A DNA stretch of 23,580 nucleotides. Origin: SIG673 sp045653945. Its GTDB lineage: Bacteria > Bacillota > Clostridia > Oscillospirales > CAG-272. The position numbers and the translations under genes are program-made. Location: assembly GCA_045653945.1 (NCBI GenBank), contig JAZOML010000050.1, positions 1 through 23,580 of the forward strand, written 5' to 3'. The notes below the pieces were generated by a model. It did no database searches. It saw only the letters and a list, made by a program, of their open reading frames with translations, and had not been told where the DNA came from. This document shows positions 6,512 to 14,534 of the stretch, in pieces (the stretch's first letter is position 1; every line of letters begins with the position of its first letter).

Positions 6512-7930
6512 TCTGTCGTGATAATGTCTTATAATCTTAGAGAACGCCGGGTCTGCATTTTTGAACATTTGTTCAAGCTCGGCATCTCCCATAACGGTTG
6601 TTCTTCCGTCCTCGTATTCCTTATCGACCATAACCTTAATAGCTGCGACAACGGGGTGTTTTTTATCTATTGCCATTTCCGTACCGTTTAAGCGGTAGAA
6701 GCCGTTAAGCCAGTGTGCTATACCTGCAAGTCCGCTATGTGAGTCAACCGCAACGGCGGCAGGTCTGCCAAGCAGCTTTTCGGTATTGAATATATTATAG
6801 ATTTCCTCGTCCTTAAGAAGTCCGTCGGCGTGGATACCCGCTCTTGTAACGTTGAAGTTTCTACCTACAAACGGTGTGCGGGGCGGAATTTCGTAGCCTA
6901 TTTCGTCCTCGAAGTATCTTGCGATTTCGGTAATAGCGGTTAAGTCCATACCGTCGGTTGTGCCGCGAAGCGAGGCGTATTCCATTGCCATTGCTTCAAT
7001 CGGGCAGTTACCTGTTCTCTCGCCTATGCCGAGCATAGAGCAGTTAACCGATGCACAGCCGTAGAGCCAAGCGGTTGATGCGTTGGTAACGACCTTATAG
7101 AAGTCGTTATGACCGTGCCACTCAAGCATATTGCTCGGGATACCTGCGTAGTGTTGGAGTCCGTAGATGATTCCCGGAACGGATCTGGGAAGTGCAGCAC
7201 CGGGGTAGGAAACACCAAAGCCCATAGTATCGCAGGCGCGAATTTTTATCGGGATTCCGCTTTCCTCAGCGAGCTTTTGGAGCTCCTCGGCGAACGGTAG
7301 AACAAAGCCGTAGTAGTCGGCTCTTGTGATGTCCTCAAAGTGGCAACGGGGGCGAATTCCTCTTGAAAGAACGCTTTTGACTACACCAAGGTATTTATCA
7401 AGAGCCTGCTTTCTTGTCAGTCCCATCTTATTATATATATGGTAGTCGGAGCAGGAAACGAGGATACCCGTTTCTTTAACGCCGAACTGTTTTACAAGGT
7501 CAAAGTCCTTTTCATTTGCTCTTATCCACGTGGTTACCTCAGGAAAGTCATAGCCAAGCTCCATACAGCTTTGGAGTGCCTGTCTGTCCTTTTCGGTGTA
7601 AACGAAAAATTCGCTTTGGCGGATAAGTCCTTTAGGGCCGCCGAGCTTATGTAAGAGCTTATAAAGGTGAACTATCTGCTCGACGGTGAACGGAGAGGTG
7701 GATTGCTGACCGTCGCGGAAGGTGGTGTCGGTCATAAATATCTCGTCGGGCATATTCATCGGAACGTGGCGGTGGTTAAATGCTACCTTTGGAACGTTAT
7801 CGTAGTCAAAAAGGTGGCGATAGAGGTTAGGTGTATCTCTATCCTGGAGCGAAAATTGGTATTCGTTTTGCTCCAAAAGGTTTGTATCAGGCGAAAATTC
7901 AAGCACCTGATTTCTATTTTTTTCTTCCAT
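6509..7930 (-). CDS. Re-citrate synthase-like enzyme (DRE-TIM metallolyase superfamily)
   Basis: Protein of 473 aa in the isopropylmalate/homocitrate synthase superfamily, which condenses acetyl-CoA with a 2-oxoacid using a divalent metal. Key residues are DTTFRDGQQ (68-76, catalytic Arg and metal Asp), CHFEDITRAD (196-205), RACDTMGFG (231-239), metal-binding HGHND (272-276) and GIGERTGN (301-308). From memory, the pattern SEFFVYTEKDRQAL, WIRANEKDF, DYHIYNKMG and PYP/SYPGAALPRS fits the Re-citrate synthase group described in Clostridium kluyveri better than LeuA or CimA. If so, it makes citrate from oxaloacetate for glutamate synthesis in an anaerobe. The start ATG at 7928-7930 has AAAGGA before it and avoids the repeat-derived extension. 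Such genes are often mislabelled isopropylmalate synthase. No leuBCD genes are nearby. Confidence 0.78.
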   Translation of the reverse strand: MEEKNRNQVLEFSPDTNLLEQNEYQFSLQDRDTPNLYRHLFDYDNVPKVAFNHRHVPMNMPDEIFMTDTTFRDGQQSTSPFTVEQIVHLYKLLHKLGGPKGLIRQSEFFVYTEKDRQALQSCMELGYDFPEVTTWIRANEKDFDLVKQFGVKETGILVSCSDYHIYNKMGLTRKQALDKYLGVVKSVLSRGIRPRCHFEDITRADYYGFVLPFAEELQKLAEESGIPIKIRACDTMGFGVSYPGAALPRSVPGIIYGLQHYAGIPSNMLEWHGHNDFYKVVTNASTAWLYGCASVNCSMLGIGERTGNCPIEAMAMEYASLRGTTDGMDLTAITEIARYFEDEIGYEIPPRTPFVGRNFNVTRAGIHADGLLKDEEIYNIFNTEKLLGRPAAVAVDSHSGLAGIAHWLNGFYRLNGTEMAIDKKHPVVAAIKVMVDKEYEDGRTTVMGDAELEQMFKNADPAFSKIIRHYHDR

Positions 7931-7944
7931 TGTATGTCCTTTCT

Positions 7945-8155
7945 CCACTTTTTGAAAAAAGTGGACAAAAACTTCTTTTACCACGCCACTGTGATATGTG
8001 GCGGAATTTTTAGGCGTTTTTGTTTTTTTCGCTTTTTGACCGTTCTTTTCTTGAAAGAAAAGAAGGCAAAAGAACTTCTCTTACAACGCATCCGTGATGT
8101 ATTGTGGAAGTTTTTCACTAAATTAGTTATTTGCCTGTCGGTGCTTACCGACTAA
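7945..8155 (-). repeat. Composite intergenic repeat in the leader of the Re-citrate-synthase-like gene
   Basis: Fills the gap after prmC. In minus-strand order: a GTCGGTAAGCACCGAC hairpin that includes the prmC stop, GGCAAATAACTAATTTAGTG, the core GTAAGAGAAGTTCTTTTGCC, a TTCTTTTCTTTCAAGAAAAG hairpin, then ACAAAAACGCCTAAAAATTC, CAGTGGCGTGGTAAAAGAAG and finally the hairpin CCACTTTTTTCAAAAAGTGG (7945-7964). It joins two module types seen separately elsewhere. Confidence 0.85.
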
Positions 8156-8876
8156 GTATGGCGACTCTATTATTACCGCCGTAGTCCTTGAAGATTTCGC
8201 AGGTGAGGTTATGCTTTTTTGCGATTTCTTTGAGGTCGCCGGCTTGGTCGTAGCCTATTTCGAATATAAATACGCCGTCTTTTTTCAAAATTGGCAGGTA
8301 TTTTTCTACTATCGTTTTATAGAAAATAAGTCCGTCGCTGCCGCCGTCGAGTGCGATAAGCGGTTCGGTTTTTGCAACGTCAAGTCCTTTAAGGATGTCG
8401 GTGCGGATATACGGTGGGTTGGATATTACCGCATCGAGCATAGGGAATATCTCATCGGGCTCTTGGGTAAGGACGTCGGTTACGAGGTAGGTGAGTGTTA
8501 CGCCGTTTTCCTTTGCGTTTTGCTTTGTCATTTCGATTGCGTTCATTGAAACGTCAAGAGCGTAGCCGAGAAGGTCAGGGCGGTGCTTTTTTATCGAAAT
8601 TCCGATGCAGCCGCTACCGGTACACAGGTCGGCAAACGTGCCGTTTTTTGGTATCAGGCTTATTGCTTTATCAACGACGTGCTCGGTGTCGGGGCGTGGG
8701 ATAAGGCAGTCCCGATTTAATTTAAAGGTGAGTCCGTAGAAGTACCACTGACCGATAACGTATGCAAGTGGTTCACCGTTCTCGACTCTTTTTATTGCCG
8801 TATCAAGCTCTTTGCCGTCAAAAAATTCGGCAAGAATTTCGGTATCTCGTCTATCAAGCATTGGGGTTTTCCGCAT
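8145..8876 (-). CDS. prmC: Peptide chain release factor N5-glutamine methyltransferase PrmC
   Basis: S-adenosylmethionine-dependent enzyme that methylates the Gln of the GGQ motif in release factors. The N-terminal RF-binding part is recognised by EPLAYVIGQWYFYGL (35-49) and LIPRPDTE (58-65). The methyltransferase core shows the SAM loop DLCTGSGCIGI (83-93), acidic LDVS (107-110) and the catalytic NPPYIR (153-158). At 243 aa it is shorter than typical PrmC (about 280), with the start of the helical N-terminal domain missing. Its start overlaps the end of the DUF1385 gene: ATG at 8874-8876 or, equally possible, ATG at 8859-8861. Neither has a clear ribosome site, so translation is probably coupled. 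The last two codons and the stop lie inside an intergenic repeat hairpin. DUF1385-prmC is a common pairing in Firmicutes. Confidence 0.92.
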   Translation of the reverse strand: MRKTPMLDRRDTEILAEFFDGKELDTAIKRVENGEPLAYVIGQWYFYGLTFKLNRDCLIPRPDTEHVVDKAISLIPKNGTFADLCTGSGCIGISIKKHRPDLLGYALDVSMNAIEMTKQNAKENGVTLTYLVTDVLTQEPDEIFPMLDAVISNPPYIRTDILKGLDVAKTEPLIALDGGSDGLIFYKTIVEKYLPILKKDGVFIFEIGYDQAGDLKEIAKKHNLTCEIFKDYGGNNRVAILSR

Positions 8877-9918
8877 CCGCAGGCGTTTCGTTTTCCGTTT
8901 CGCCGTTTACGGTGTCCGTTTGCTCGGTGTTTTCAGTGTTTTCCGTTTTGGGTAAAAGCTCGGGTGGCATCGGCGGTTTAACGTAGTCGGTGAAGACCTC
9001 GGGAAGAGAGGCTTTAAGAGCGTGGATAGCGACTTCAATTTCTTCAAGGCTTGGTTCTTTTGTGGTTATTCTTTGCACCCAAAGTCCGGGGGCGGAGAGA
9101 ATTTTAGTTATGACGTTATCGTGCATACCTGCAAAGCGGATAGCCTCGTAGCTGACGCCGACAATTATGGGAAGAAGTGCCAGCTTAGTGAGGAATCGGA
9201 GCAGCAGGTTATCCCAGTTGAATATCGGCAAGAACGAAATTGCGATTCCGAGCAGTATTACGATAAAGAGGAAGGACGTTCCGCAGCGTGGGTGGAAGCG
9301 TTTATATTTTTTTACGTTTTCGGGGGTAAGCTCTTCGCCTGCCTCGTAGCAGAATATGGTTTTATGCTCCGCTCCGTGATAGCGGAAGGTTGTGCGGATT
9401 TCCTTCATCAGCAGTACAAGGCAAAGGTATCCGATAAATATAAGAAGCTTTGTTGCGCCCTCAATGACGTTTTTCCAAAGTCCGAGGTCTGCGCCGACGA
9501 GGTTTTCTATTAGCTTTGTGATAAGCTGGGGTAAAAAAATGAATAAAAGAATAGAAAGTCCTACGCCAAGCACAAGTCCGAGAGCTGTTGCGATACCGAA
9601 GAGCAGCTCCCAGTTAGTTTTCTTGCCGTCCTTTTCTTCCTCCTCCTCAACGCCCGACAAAATTGCGGAGCGATTTAGGATTTTGGTGCTGAGCACAAGC
9701 GACTCAATCATATTTACCACTCCGCGAATAAGCGGAAGGTTGAAAAATTTATTTTTCTTGCGAAGTGAAACGTGCTGCCCGTCCTCGACCACAATAGAGC
9801 CGTCCTGTCTGCGGACTGCAACACTGTATTTGTCGCCGTTTTTCATCATAACGCCGTCAAGCACTGCTTGACCGCCTACTGTACCGAGGCGGCAGTTTTT
9901 CTCTTTCTTATTTGCCAT
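8854..9918 (-). CDS. DUF1385 membrane protein
   Basis: Protein of 354 aa of the DUF1385 family, a conserved polytopic membrane protein of unknown role. The family start is clear: GGQAVLDGVMMKNGDKYSVA, then the soluble KFFNLPLIRGVVNMIESL segment. A hydrophobic pair follows at about 109-137 and 153-170, then the conserved loop YHGAEHKTIFCYEAGEELT, PRCGTSFLF and two more membrane segments. The C-terminal 40 residues are an acidic Pro/Thr/Glu-rich tail, probably disordered. AAAGGA precedes the ATG. The stop codon lies within the start region of prmC (overlap of about 20 nt), implying one transcript. Conserved linkage with translation-termination genes is known in Firmicutes, but I know of no demonstrated function. 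Confidence 0.9.
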   Translation of the reverse strand: MANKKEKNCRLGTVGGQAVLDGVMMKNGDKYSVAVRRQDGSIVVEDGQHVSLRKKNKFFNLPLIRGVVNMIESLVLSTKILNRSAILSGVEEEEEKDGKKTNWELLFGIATALGLVLGVGLSILLFIFLPQLITKLIENLVGADLGLWKNVIEGATKLLIFIGYLCLVLLMKEIRTTFRYHGAEHKTIFCYEAGEELTPENVKKYKRFHPRCGTSFLFIVILLGIAISFLPIFNWDNLLLRFLTKLALLPIIVGVSYEAIRFAGMHDNVITKILSAPGLWVQRITTKEPSLEEIEVAIHALKASLPEVFTDYVKPPMPPELLPKTENTENTEQTDTVNGETENETPADAENPNA

Positions 9919-9966
9919 TTATAAAATCCTTTCGGAATAAAATCTAAAATATAATCATACATAATC

Positions 9967-9972
9967 ATTATA
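9967..9972 (-). promoter_or_regulatory. Candidate -10 box for the DUF1385 transcript
   Basis: A perfect minus-strand TATAAT lies about 50 nt upstream of the DUF1385 ATG in very A/T-rich DNA. No convincing -35 box is visible at 17 nt, so this is tentative. The divergent gap 9919-10130 otherwise holds only the AGCS promoter. Confidence 0.35.
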
Positions 9973-10066
9973 TCAAATCTTTATGCCTAAATATTAGAAA
10001 ATTTGTTAATAAACTATTTATAATATAAATATATAAAATAAGTGTTATCAAAAAATACAAATAATA

Positions 10067-10095
10067 TTGACAAAATAGGTGATAAGTGGTATAAT
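10067..10095 (+). promoter_or_regulatory. Sigma-A promoter of the AGCS symporter
   Basis: Perfect consensus TTGACA (10067-10072), 17-nt spacer, TATAAT (10090-10095), 35 nt before the start codon. AAAGGAAGGA at 10113-10122 is the ribosome site. Confidence 0.9.
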
Positions 10096-10130
10096 TTATG
10101 AGTTAAAAAGAAAAAGGAAGGAATTTTAAA

Positions 10131-11690
10131 ATGGAAAAGCTTCTTGAAATCATTGGTTTTATCAATGATAACATTTTATGGGGTATTCCGCTTATCGTTG
10201 CGCTTCTTGGAACGGGTATTATTCTCACTATCCGCACCAGAGTCGTTCAGGTAAGAAAGTTTGGCGATTCGGTTTCCTCAACTATCGTTCCCACTATTAA
10301 GTCTATGGGCAAAAAGAAAAACGGTGGCGACGGAAAAACAAAAACGATTTCTCAGTTTGAGGCGTTTGCAGCCGCTATTTCGGGTACTGTCGGTACGGGT
10401 AACATAGTCGGTGTTGCGGGTGCTATTCTTTCGGGTGGTCCCGGCGCTGTTTTCTGGATGTGGGTTTCAGCGTTCTTTGGACTTTGTACCAACTATTCCG
10501 AAAACGTGCTCGGTCTTTATTTCCGTAAGAAAGATAAGGACGGCAATATGCACGGCGGACCTATGTACTACATAGAAAACGGTATGCGTCCCAAATTCAG
10601 AGGTAAGCCGCTCAGCTTTAAGTGGCTGGGTATGGTCTTTGCGGTTTGCTGTATGCTTGCGGCAAGCGGTATGGGTATGGTACAGGCAAACAACATCACA
10701 GGTACTCTTCAAAGCACCATCAATCAGGGTGGCAGCGAGCAAACAAATACTATAATCGGTATTTGTGTTGCGGTTGCGGTAGTTATTCTCACCGCACTTA
10801 TCGTTATCGGCGGTATTCAGCGTATCGGTAAGGTTGCTTCTATGATTGTACCCTTTATGGCTATACTCTTTATCGTTATGGCTCTTATCATTATCTTTAT
10901 CAATGTAACTGCAATTCCCGCTGCATTTGTTCTTATCTTTAAGAGTGCATTCAGCTTTAAGGCAGTTGGCGGCGGTGTGCTCGGATACGGTATTATGATG
11001 GCTATGCGTTACGGCTTTGCTCGTGGAATTTTCTCCAACGAGGCAGGTCTTGGCTCGTCGGTTATCGCACACTGCTCCTCCGATACAAAGGAGCCTGTAA
11101 AGCAGGGACTTTGGGGCATTTTCGAGGTATTCCTTGATACCTTTGTTATCTGTACTCTTACGGCTCTTACTATTCTTACCACGATTATTTCGGGCAACGG
11201 CGACATAACAAATGAGGGCGTTATGGCTCTTTCCGAGCAGTTCAACAACAGCGGACTCTCTATTTACGCATTTGTTAATACGCTCGGCACTTTCGGTAAC
11301 ATCGTATTCTCAGTACTGCTCCCGATATTCGCATTTACTACAATCCTTGCTTGGTCTTACTATGGAGAGATGTGCGCTCAGTATCTCTTTGGAGAAAAGA
11401 ACCACAAGGTTTCGGGTATGGTATTTAAGATTATTTACGTTTCTACCCTTGCGGTAGGAGCTATTACGGCAAGTGATCTTATTTGGGCGCTCGACGATAT
11501 GTTCAACGCTCTTATGGCGCTTCCGAACCTTATCGCTCTTATTTGTATGAGCGGACTTATCTGCAAGATTACAAAGAACTACTATGACCGCAAGAAGGGA
11601 CTTGACGTTGAGCCTATGCTCTCCGCTTATCCCGAGGTCAACGAGGAGTTAAAGGCAAAGCTTATGGAAGAATACGCTTCCGAAGAATAA
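10131..11690 (+). CDS. Alanine/glycine:cation symporter (AGCS family)
   Basis: Sodium-coupled amino acid symporter of 519 aa, slightly longer than usual for the family (about 450-490). Family hallmarks are FEAFAAAISGTVGTGNIVGV (about 78-97) with its TGNI substrate/sodium loop, GGPGAVFWMWVSAFFG, the HGGPMYYIENG stretch, and GFARGIFSNEAGLGSS around 295-310, all normal for AGCS. About eleven hydrophobic segments are visible. It is expected to import alanine, glycine or serine at the plasma membrane; which one cannot be told from sequence. It is monocistronic by appearance: a perfect sigma-A promoter ahead and a strong terminator immediately behind. Codon use looks like that of a well expressed gene. 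Confidence 0.93.
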   Translation: MEKLLEIIGFINDNILWGIPLIVALLGTGIILTIRTRVVQVRKFGDSVSSTIVPTIKSMGKKKNGGDGKTKTISQFEAFAAAISGTVGTGNIVGVAGAILSGGPGAVFWMWVSAFFGLCTNYSENVLGLYFRKKDKDGNMHGGPMYYIENGMRPKFRGKPLSFKWLGMVFAVCCMLAASGMGMVQANNITGTLQSTINQGGSEQTNTIIGICVAVAVVILTALIVIGGIQRIGKVASMIVPFMAILFIVMALIIIFINVTAIPAAFVLIFKSAFSFKAVGGGVLGYGIMMAMRYGFARGIFSNEAGLGSSVIAHCSSDTKEPVKQGLWGIFEVFLDTFVICTLTALTILTTIISGNGDITNEGVMALSEQFNNSGLSIYAFVNTLGTFGNIVFSVLLPIFAFTTILAWSYYGEMCAQYLFGEKNHKVSGMVFKIIYVSTLAVGAITASDLIWALDDMFNALMALPNLIALICMSGLICKITKNYYDRKKGLDVEPMLSAYPEVNEELKAKLMEEYASEE

Positions 11691-11695
11691 TAATA

Positions 11696-11727
11696 AAAAT
11701 CCGACCTCTTAAATGAGGTCGGATTTT
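11696..11727 (+). terminator. Rho-independent terminator after the AGCS gene
   Basis: Perfect stem AAAATCCGACCTC/GAGGTCGGATTTT with a short TTAAAT loop, six bases after the stop codon. It reads with flanking A and T runs in both directions. Confidence 0.9.
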
Positions 11728-11755
11728 ACGCTTTGTTTTTCCCCGTTTTATTTTT

Positions 11756-11833
11756 CCACCTTTCTTGAAAGAAAGGTTCGCCAAAGAACTTCTCTCACTA
11801 CGCCACCGTGATTTGTAGTGGAGTTTTTAGGGG
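11756..11833 (-). repeat. Composite intergenic repeat copy, not followed by a gene
   Basis: On the minus strand: TAAAAACTCCACTACAAATC, CGGTGGCGTAGTGAGAGAAG, TTCTTTGGCGAACC and hairpin ACCTTTCTTTCAAGAAAGGT (11758-11777). It points towards the AGCS terminator, so unlike other full copies it leads into no coding sequence on its strand. Confidence 0.75.
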
Positions 11834-12159
11834 ATAGATAGTGGAAAGCCACATCTATTCGTCGCTACGCGCGACCTTTGAAAAGTCAAAAGGACTCAAA
11901 AGAGTAAACTCTTTCCGTCCGTTTTGCCAATCAAAGGCATTGTCAAGCTCTACCGAGCTTGTCAATGGATGAGGCTTACAAGCAATATCCAACAAACAAA
12001 CTAATTCGGACAACGAGCAATCTTTAATTAGCTATAAGTATAACACTAAGTAGCCCTAAGATAACTACACTGCATTTGAACAGTTTCGGCAACCGCGTAG
12101 CGGTAGCAATACATCGAGAAAAAGGTGTCGGAAGCTGGCTTGCGTAAGCCTTTTTCCGA
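11834..12159. other. Structured non-coding interval with hairpins
   Basis: No credible ORF with a ribosome site. Hairpins seen are TAGATAGTGG-AAAG-CCACATCTA (around 11840-11860), TTGTCAAGCTC-TACC-GAGCTTGTCAA with one mismatch (around 11940-11966), and a long stem at 12111-12162 in which ACATCG...AAAAAGG pairs with CCTTTTT...CGATGT around an inner GGCTTGCGTAAGCC. I do not recognise a known RNA family. Confidence 0.5.
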
Positions 12160-12343
12160 TGTAGGGCGAGTCTTTTTCGTAGAAAAAGGGACGAAACCCT
12201 TACACTGAACCAAATTCTACAAAAGTTCTTTGCAAGCTTTCTTTCAAGAAAGCGGAAAAAACAAAAACGCCTAAAATTTAAACTATATATCAAGGTGGCG
12301 TTGTAAGAGAGTTTTTGTCCACTTTTTTCAAAAAGTGGGGGGA
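12160..12343 (+). repeat. Composite intergenic repeat in the amidohydrolase leader
   Basis: Order: GCGAGTCTTTTTCGTAG hairpin, GGGACGAAACCCTTACACT, CAAAAGTTCTTTGCAAGC with hairpin GCTTTCTTTCAAGAAAGC, then ACAAAAACGCCTAAAATTT, AAGGTGGCGTTGTAAGAGAG, TTTTTGTCC and the hairpin CCACTTTTTTCAAAAAGTGG. It then runs into GGGGAG and the start codon. The whole order is shared with the polA leader. Confidence 0.85.
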
Positions 12344-12349
12344 GAAAAA

Positions 12350-13189
12350 ATGTATATTGATTTTCACACACATATATTTCCTGATGAAATAGCGGGAAGG
12401 GCGATAAAATCGCTGCTTGACAGAGCCGAGAGAGCTACGGGTATATCAGACTGTATGACCGCACATACCGACGGAACTCTTGACGGTCTTAAAAGGTCTA
12501 TGGAGAGGGGTAAGATAGATAAAAGCCTTGTCTTGCCCGTATGCACAAGTCCAAGACAGTTTGATAGCATAAATAGATTTGCCGCTGAAATAAACGGCAC
12601 TGATGGGAATATTTACTCGTTTGGCGGTATCCACCCCGACTGCGAGGATGTTGAGGAGAAGCTTGAATACATAAAATCGCTTGGTTTAAAAGGGGTAAAG
12701 CTTCATCCTGCATATCAAAATTGTTTTATTGATGACCCCCGTAACGTCAGAATTGCGGAGCACTGTATGAAGATAGGGCTTTACTGCCTTTTTCACGCAG
12801 GCTGGGACGTGGCGTTTCCCGATACGGAATACTGCCCGCCCGAGAAATTTGCGCGCGCGTATGCGCCGCTTCTTGAAAAATACGGCGAGGAGGAGCAACC
12901 TCACATCATTTTGGCTCACCTTGGCGGAGCGAAGAGTCTTGAAGGTAGTCTTGATTACCTTTGCGGACTTCCGATTTACCTTGATACGGCGTTTACGCTT
13001 GAAAATACGTCGACGGAAATGCTGATGAGAGTAATTCGCTCTCACGGAGCGGATAGAATACTGTTTGCCTCGGACAGCCCTTGGTCAAGTCAACGTAAGT
13101 GTGCGGAGCGACTTGCCTCGCTACCAATTTCAAAAAAAGAATTTGAGGATATTTCCTGCGGAAACGCAAAAAGAATTCTTGGAATTTAA
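12350..13189 (+). CDS. Amidohydrolase family 2 metal-dependent hydrolase
   Basis: TIM-barrel metal-dependent hydrolase of 279 aa (amidohydrolase 2, COG2159-like). Metal ligands are visible: HTH (H6 and H8) in MYIDFHTHIFPD, KLHP (117-120), FHAG (H149), AHLGG (H190) and FASDSPW (D242). The late Asp followed by PW is typical of this branch, which includes decarboxylases and lactonases, so the substrate stays open. I start at the ATG at 12350 because HTH should lie at the very N-terminus and GGGGAG precedes it; the GTG five codons upstream would overlap the ribosome site. It is followed after 36 nt by a SulP transporter on the same strand, so the two may handle one anionic compound. Confidence 0.82.
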   Translation: MYIDFHTHIFPDEIAGRAIKSLLDRAERATGISDCMTAHTDGTLDGLKRSMERGKIDKSLVLPVCTSPRQFDSINRFAAEINGTDGNIYSFGGIHPDCEDVEEKLEYIKSLGLKGVKLHPAYQNCFIDDPRNVRIAEHCMKIGLYCLFHAGWDVAFPDTEYCPPEKFARAYAPLLEKYGEEEQPHIILAHLGGAKSLEGSLDYLCGLPIYLDTAFTLENTSTEMLMRVIRSHGADRILFASDSPWSSQRKCAERLASLPISKKEFEDISCGNAKRILGI

Positions 13190-13225
13190 CCCACGTCCCA
13201 TTTATTTTTAGGAGAAAAACGCAAA

Positions 13226-14500
13226 ATGAACATATTCAGACCTAAAATTTTATCATCATTTAAAGGCTACAAAGCAAACGATTACGTTTCCGATATAGTT
13301 GCGGGCGTAATAGTTGCAATTATAGCACTTCCACTTTCGATAGCTCTTGCAATAGCCTCGGGGGCAACCCCCGAAACGGGACTTTACACCGCTATTGTGG
13401 CGGGCTTTATCACCGCACTTCTCGGTGGCAGCCGAGTAAATATCACAGGCCCGACGGCTGCTTTTGCCACTATCGTAGCAGGAATTATCGCCACAAAGGG
13501 TATGGAAGGACTTGTCCTTGCTACCGTTATGGCAGGTATTATTCTTATACTTATGGGTGTGCTTCACGTTGGCTCGCTTATAAAATATATACCGCACTCA
13601 ATAACCGTTGGCTTTACGGGCGGTATCGCTGTAACGCTTGTTATCGGTCAAATTAAGGACTTCCTAGGACTCACCTATCCAAGCGGCGCATCGGCTATTG
13701 AAACCCCTGAAAAGGTTGCTCTAATTTTTGAAAATATTACTACCGTAAATCCGTTTGCGCTTCTTATCGGACTTCTCGGACTTGCTGTTCTTATCGTTTG
13801 GGGGAAATTTATAAAGAAAATTCCCGCCTCACTTATAGCGGTGCTTATTGGCTCGCTTGTTTGCCTTATTCCTGTTATTACGGTCAATACGGTAGGCTCG
13901 CTTTATACGATTTCCTCGTCCTTGCCGCCGTTTTCCGTACCCGATATTTCGCTTGACAAAATACTTTCCCTGCTTCCCGACGCTTTTACGATAGCGCTGC
14001 TTGCGGGTATTGAGAGCCTGCTTTCCTGCGTTGTTTCGGACAAGATGATTGACGATAAGCACAACTCAAATACCGAGCTTATCGCTCTTGGTACGGGTAA
14101 CATTTTCGTTGGATTTTTCGGCGGTATCCCCGCAACGGGCGCGATAGCGAGAACTGCGGCAAACGTTAAAAACGGCGGGAAATCGCCGCTTTCGGGTATG
14201 ATGCACGCAGTGGTGCTGCTCCTTGTTCTTGTACTTCTTATGCCTCTTGCATCGTATATTCCGATGCCGATTATTGCTGCGATACTGTTTATCGTAGCGT
14301 ATAATATGAGTGAGTGGCGTCAGTTCGTAAAAATAATTAAAAGCAAAAATTGGAGCAATATACTTGTTCTTTTAATAACCTTCTTGCTCACCGTTATCTT
14401 TGACCTTGTCAAGGCTATTGCGGTTGGTATGGTCGTGCATTATCTTATCGTGCTTGTTTTCTATATAATAAATAAACGGAAAAATCTACCGAATAATTAA
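13226..14500 (+). CDS. SulP/SLC26-family anion transporter lacking a STAS domain
   Basis: Membrane transporter of 424 aa. The family signature is visible near the start: AGVIVAIIALPLSIALAIASG (first core helix), ETGLYTAIVAGFITALLGGS, then the conserved NITGPTAAF. The second half has GIESLLSCVVSD and ELIALGTGNIFVGFFGGIPATGAIARTAANVKNGGKSPLSG, characteristic of SulP. The protein ends directly after the last membrane segment, so the C-terminal STAS domain of classical members (usually 550 aa or more) is absent; the reading frame is intact and closed by a terminator, so this is a short form rather than a truncation. The ribosome site TAGGAGA lies upstream. Substrate could be sulfate, bicarbonate or a dicarboxylate. 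Confidence 0.88.
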   Translation: MNIFRPKILSSFKGYKANDYVSDIVAGVIVAIIALPLSIALAIASGATPETGLYTAIVAGFITALLGGSRVNITGPTAAFATIVAGIIATKGMEGLVLATVMAGIILILMGVLHVGSLIKYIPHSITVGFTGGIAVTLVIGQIKDFLGLTYPSGASAIETPEKVALIFENITTVNPFALLIGLLGLAVLIVWGKFIKKIPASLIAVLIGSLVCLIPVITVNTVGSLYTISSSLPPFSVPDISLDKILSLLPDAFTIALLAGIESLLSCVVSDKMIDDKHNSNTELIALGTGNIFVGFFGGIPATGAIARTAANVKNGGKSPLSGMMHAVVLLLVLVLLMPLASYIPMPIIAAILFIVAYNMSEWRQFVKIIKSKNWSNILVLLITFLLTVIFDLVKAIAVGMVVHYLIVLVFYIINKRKNLPNN

Positions 14501-14530
14501 AAAAAGAGCCACACAGTGGCTCTTTTTTTA
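14501..14530. terminator. Bidirectional terminator between convergent genes
   Basis: Stem AGAGCCAC-ACA-GTGGCTCT (14505-14523) flanked by A-run and T-run, starting right at the SulP stop codon and ending 5 nt before the stop of the minus-strand zinc-ribbon-like gene. Confidence 0.9.
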
Positions 14531-14534
14531 ATTA

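Noticed and set aside
6509..7930. Calling the gene leuA (2-isopropylmalate synthase)
   Set aside because: Lacks the LeuA regulatory domain context and leuBCD neighbours; its internal motifs fit Re-citrate synthase better.
7667..8155. 162-aa plus-strand ORF spanning the start of the Re-citrate-synthase-like gene
   Set aside because: Runs through a dispersed repeat and antisense to a real gene.
12686..13045. 119-aa minus-strand ORF with Arg/Lys-rich sequence
   Set aside because: Antisense to the amidohydrolase and without a ribosome site.
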